Below, piece after piece: positions 6,253-7,068 of a stretch of 7,068 bases of DNA. Made by a program: the position numbers and the translations under genes. Where the stretch lies: NCBI GenBank assembly GCA_045403145.1, contig JAXIPA010000115.1:1-7068 (forward strand). The letters are read 5' to 3'. The notes beneath the pieces were generated by a model. The model made no database searches. It had not been told where the DNA came from and saw only the letters and a program-made list of their open reading frames with translations. The DNA comes from JAJYKN01 sp045403145 (GTDB lineage Bacteria > Nitrospirota > UBA9217). Numbering within the stretch: the first letter of the stretch is position 1; each line of letters opens with the position of its first letter.

Positions 6253-6290
6253 ATAATAAATGCCTGTTTTTATTATATCATATTAAAGAA
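6253..6290 (-). promoter_or_regulatory. AT-rich region, probable promoter of the phasin-ubiB-mltG operon
   Basis: Just upstream of the phasin-like gene is a strongly AT-rich stretch in otherwise GC-rich DNA. On the minus strand it contains a perfect TATAAT (6272-6277) and a TATTAT (6253-6258). Neither has a good -35 box at 16-18 bases. The position suits the operon promoter, but the exact elements are not decided, and an alternative sigma factor or an activator is possible. Confidence 0.35.
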
Positions 6291-6337
6291 CTACCGCCAT
6301 CACTTCCTTACGTTGTCCCTTAACCATTTTAGCCGTA

Positions 6338-6362
6338 ATTCCAGCATGGTTCCAGCTGGAAT
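6338..6362. repeat. inverted repeat downstream of the CGGC-domain gene
   Basis: ATTCCAGC (6338-6345) and GCTGGAAT (6355-6362) form a perfect 8-bp stem around a 9-base loop. The right half also contains the 12-bp palindrome TTCCAGCTGGAA (6350-6361). It lies 15 bases beyond the stop of the CGGC-domain gene. No T tract follows on either strand, so a classical terminator is unlikely. It resembles the small dispersed hairpin repeats found between genes in many bacteria. Confidence 0.5.
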
Positions 6363-6376
6363 CCAGTGTCTTTGAT

Positions 6377-6820
6377 TTAGCCTCCCTCGTCTTTATCCAA
6401 AACGATATCAACCATGGTTTTTCGCGGCTGGCGGAATAATTTTTTGACGCGCCGCCGAAATTCTTCCGGGGTAATATGTTCTTCATGTGTGCCAATCACA
6501 ACTTTTATCTTTGGGAATGATAGCTCAAGCGCATCCTTGTATTTTTCCTTGAAGGGACAGAGCGCTTTAATACAATAGGAGAAATGAATAGCCTCAACGC
6601 CGAAATCAGTCAACGCCCGGATTCTTTCAATCAACTTGTCAGGTCCGGTAAGCGTCGGACAACCAGGACAATTTATGATACCGATTAAAGTGAGCTTTTC
6701 ACTTTCCGGATATTCTGCGAATGTTCCTTTTCGTTTCCGAAAATCCGCAAGGCAACTCACTGACGAGCAGCCGAGGTCCTGGGTTGCATTGGTACATGTC
6801 AAAATTCCGATTTTTGCCAT
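6377..6820 (-). CDS. CGGC-domain cysteine-rich protein, predicted metal-binding
   Basis: This 147-residue cytoplasmic protein matches the CGGC domain family found mostly in anaerobes and archaea; its biochemical role is unknown. It begins with the typical strand MAKIGILTCTN and has seven cysteines at 9, 18, 23, 51, 54, 83 and 88. The family motif is present as C51-P-G-C54 rather than CGGC. HFSYCIKALCPF (79-90) and the conserved VIGTHEEH (108-115, His112 and His115) follow. These cysteines and histidines are likely metal or cluster ligands. AAGGAG at 6829-6834, eight bases before the ATG, supports the start. The gene follows the YbjQ-like gene by 73 bases on the same strand. Base composition is lower in GC than ubiB or the permeases, which may point to a different origin. 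Confidence 0.88.
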   Translation of the reverse strand: MAKIGILTCTNATQDLGCSSVSCLADFRKRKGTFAEYPESEKLTLIGIINCPGCPTLTGPDKLIERIRALTDFGVEAIHFSYCIKALCPFKEKYKDALELSFPKIKVVIGTHEEHITPEEFRRRVKKLFRQPRKTMVDIVLDKDEGG

Positions 6821-6886
6821 ATGCCGTACTCCTTATCTTACTTCATCAACGAACGAACCAGGCTAAGTGGCCCGCATCCGCTTGAG

Positions 6887-6900
6887 CGAGTAGTTACTCG
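6887..6900. other. palindrome at the end of the YbjQ-like gene
   Basis: CGAGTA and TACTCG are perfect 6-bp arms separated by two bases, overlapping the stop codon (6894-6896) of the YbjQ-like gene. It could be a weak hairpin or an operator-like site upstream of the CGGC-domain gene. No T tract follows, so termination there is doubtful. Confidence 0.3.
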
Positions 6901-7068
6901 ACAATAACGGCTGTTCCGCTGGCGGAAACCATCAACATCCCGTTGCCTTGACCAAGGACCTCGTAGTCGAGATCGACGCCGACAATAGCATTGGCTCCAA
7001 GATCCTGTGCCCTCTCTTGAAGTTCTTGAAGCGCGATACCTCGGGCCCGCTCCATCTCCCGCTCATAG
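6894..7068 (-). CDS. YbjQ/UPF0145-family protein, 3' part only
   Basis: Reading the minus strand from the window edge to the TAA at 6894-6896 gives 57 residues of the C-terminal part of a UPF0145 (YbjQ) protein. Visible hallmarks are the charged helix REMERARGIALQELQERAQD, then LGANAIVGVDLDYEVLG, and the end strand SASGTAVIVE. The family is about 105 residues long and forms a small oligomeric fold; the domain has been called heavy-metal-binding, but its function is unproven. The start lies outside the window. The CGGC-domain gene follows in the same direction. Confidence 0.88.
   Translation of the reverse strand, partial: YEREMERARGIALQELQERAQDLGANAIVGVDLDYEVLGQGNGMLMVSASGTAVIVE

Overview
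This window carries a tRNA cluster, two convergent protein-coding operons and a short accessory-looking end. Base composition is moderately GC-rich in the genes and AT-rich in the spacers. The gene set (tRNA Pro-Arg-His, a small EF-Tu domain II-like protein, orphan DppBC-type permeases, a phasin/UbiB/MltG run and a CGGC-domain protein) together with many 7-bp tandem repeats suggests a Gram-negative, probably anaerobic chromosome of the Nitrospirota or deltaproteobacterial (Desulfobacterota) kind. That placement is inference from gene content, not a proven assignment.

Layout. Positions 1-484 hold three tRNA genes on the minus strand, read in the order Pro(UGG), Arg(UCU), His(GUG); the His gene is cut by the window edge. 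They follow a near-consensus sigma70 promoter at 525-553. The spacers contain heptanucleotide repeat arrays and a degraded copy of the 3' end of the tRNA-Arg. From about 637 the plus strand carries an operon: a weak promoter, an 84-aa EF-Tu domain II-like protein, then two peptide/nickel-type ABC permeases (DppB-like and DppC-like). No binding protein or ATPase is present in the window.

Positions 2855-3039 are a non-coding gap between convergent operons. Positions 3040-6211 are a minus-strand operon read as phasin-like protein, then UbiB/AarF-family kinase-like protein with a C-terminal membrane anchor, then MltG endolytic transglycosylase. Its gaps are 18 and 22 bases. The MltG C-terminal tail is encoded by a heptad repeat. 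Positions 6377-7068 hold a CGGC-domain cysteine-rich protein and the 3' end of a YbjQ/UPF0145-family gene, both on the minus strand.

Most of this is ordinary housekeeping and envelope biology. I found no clear new defence, mobile or biosynthetic system. The most interesting signals are the period-7 repeats, including one that has become coding sequence, the tRNA fragment, and the phasin-UbiB-MltG and EF-Tu-like/permease gene associations.
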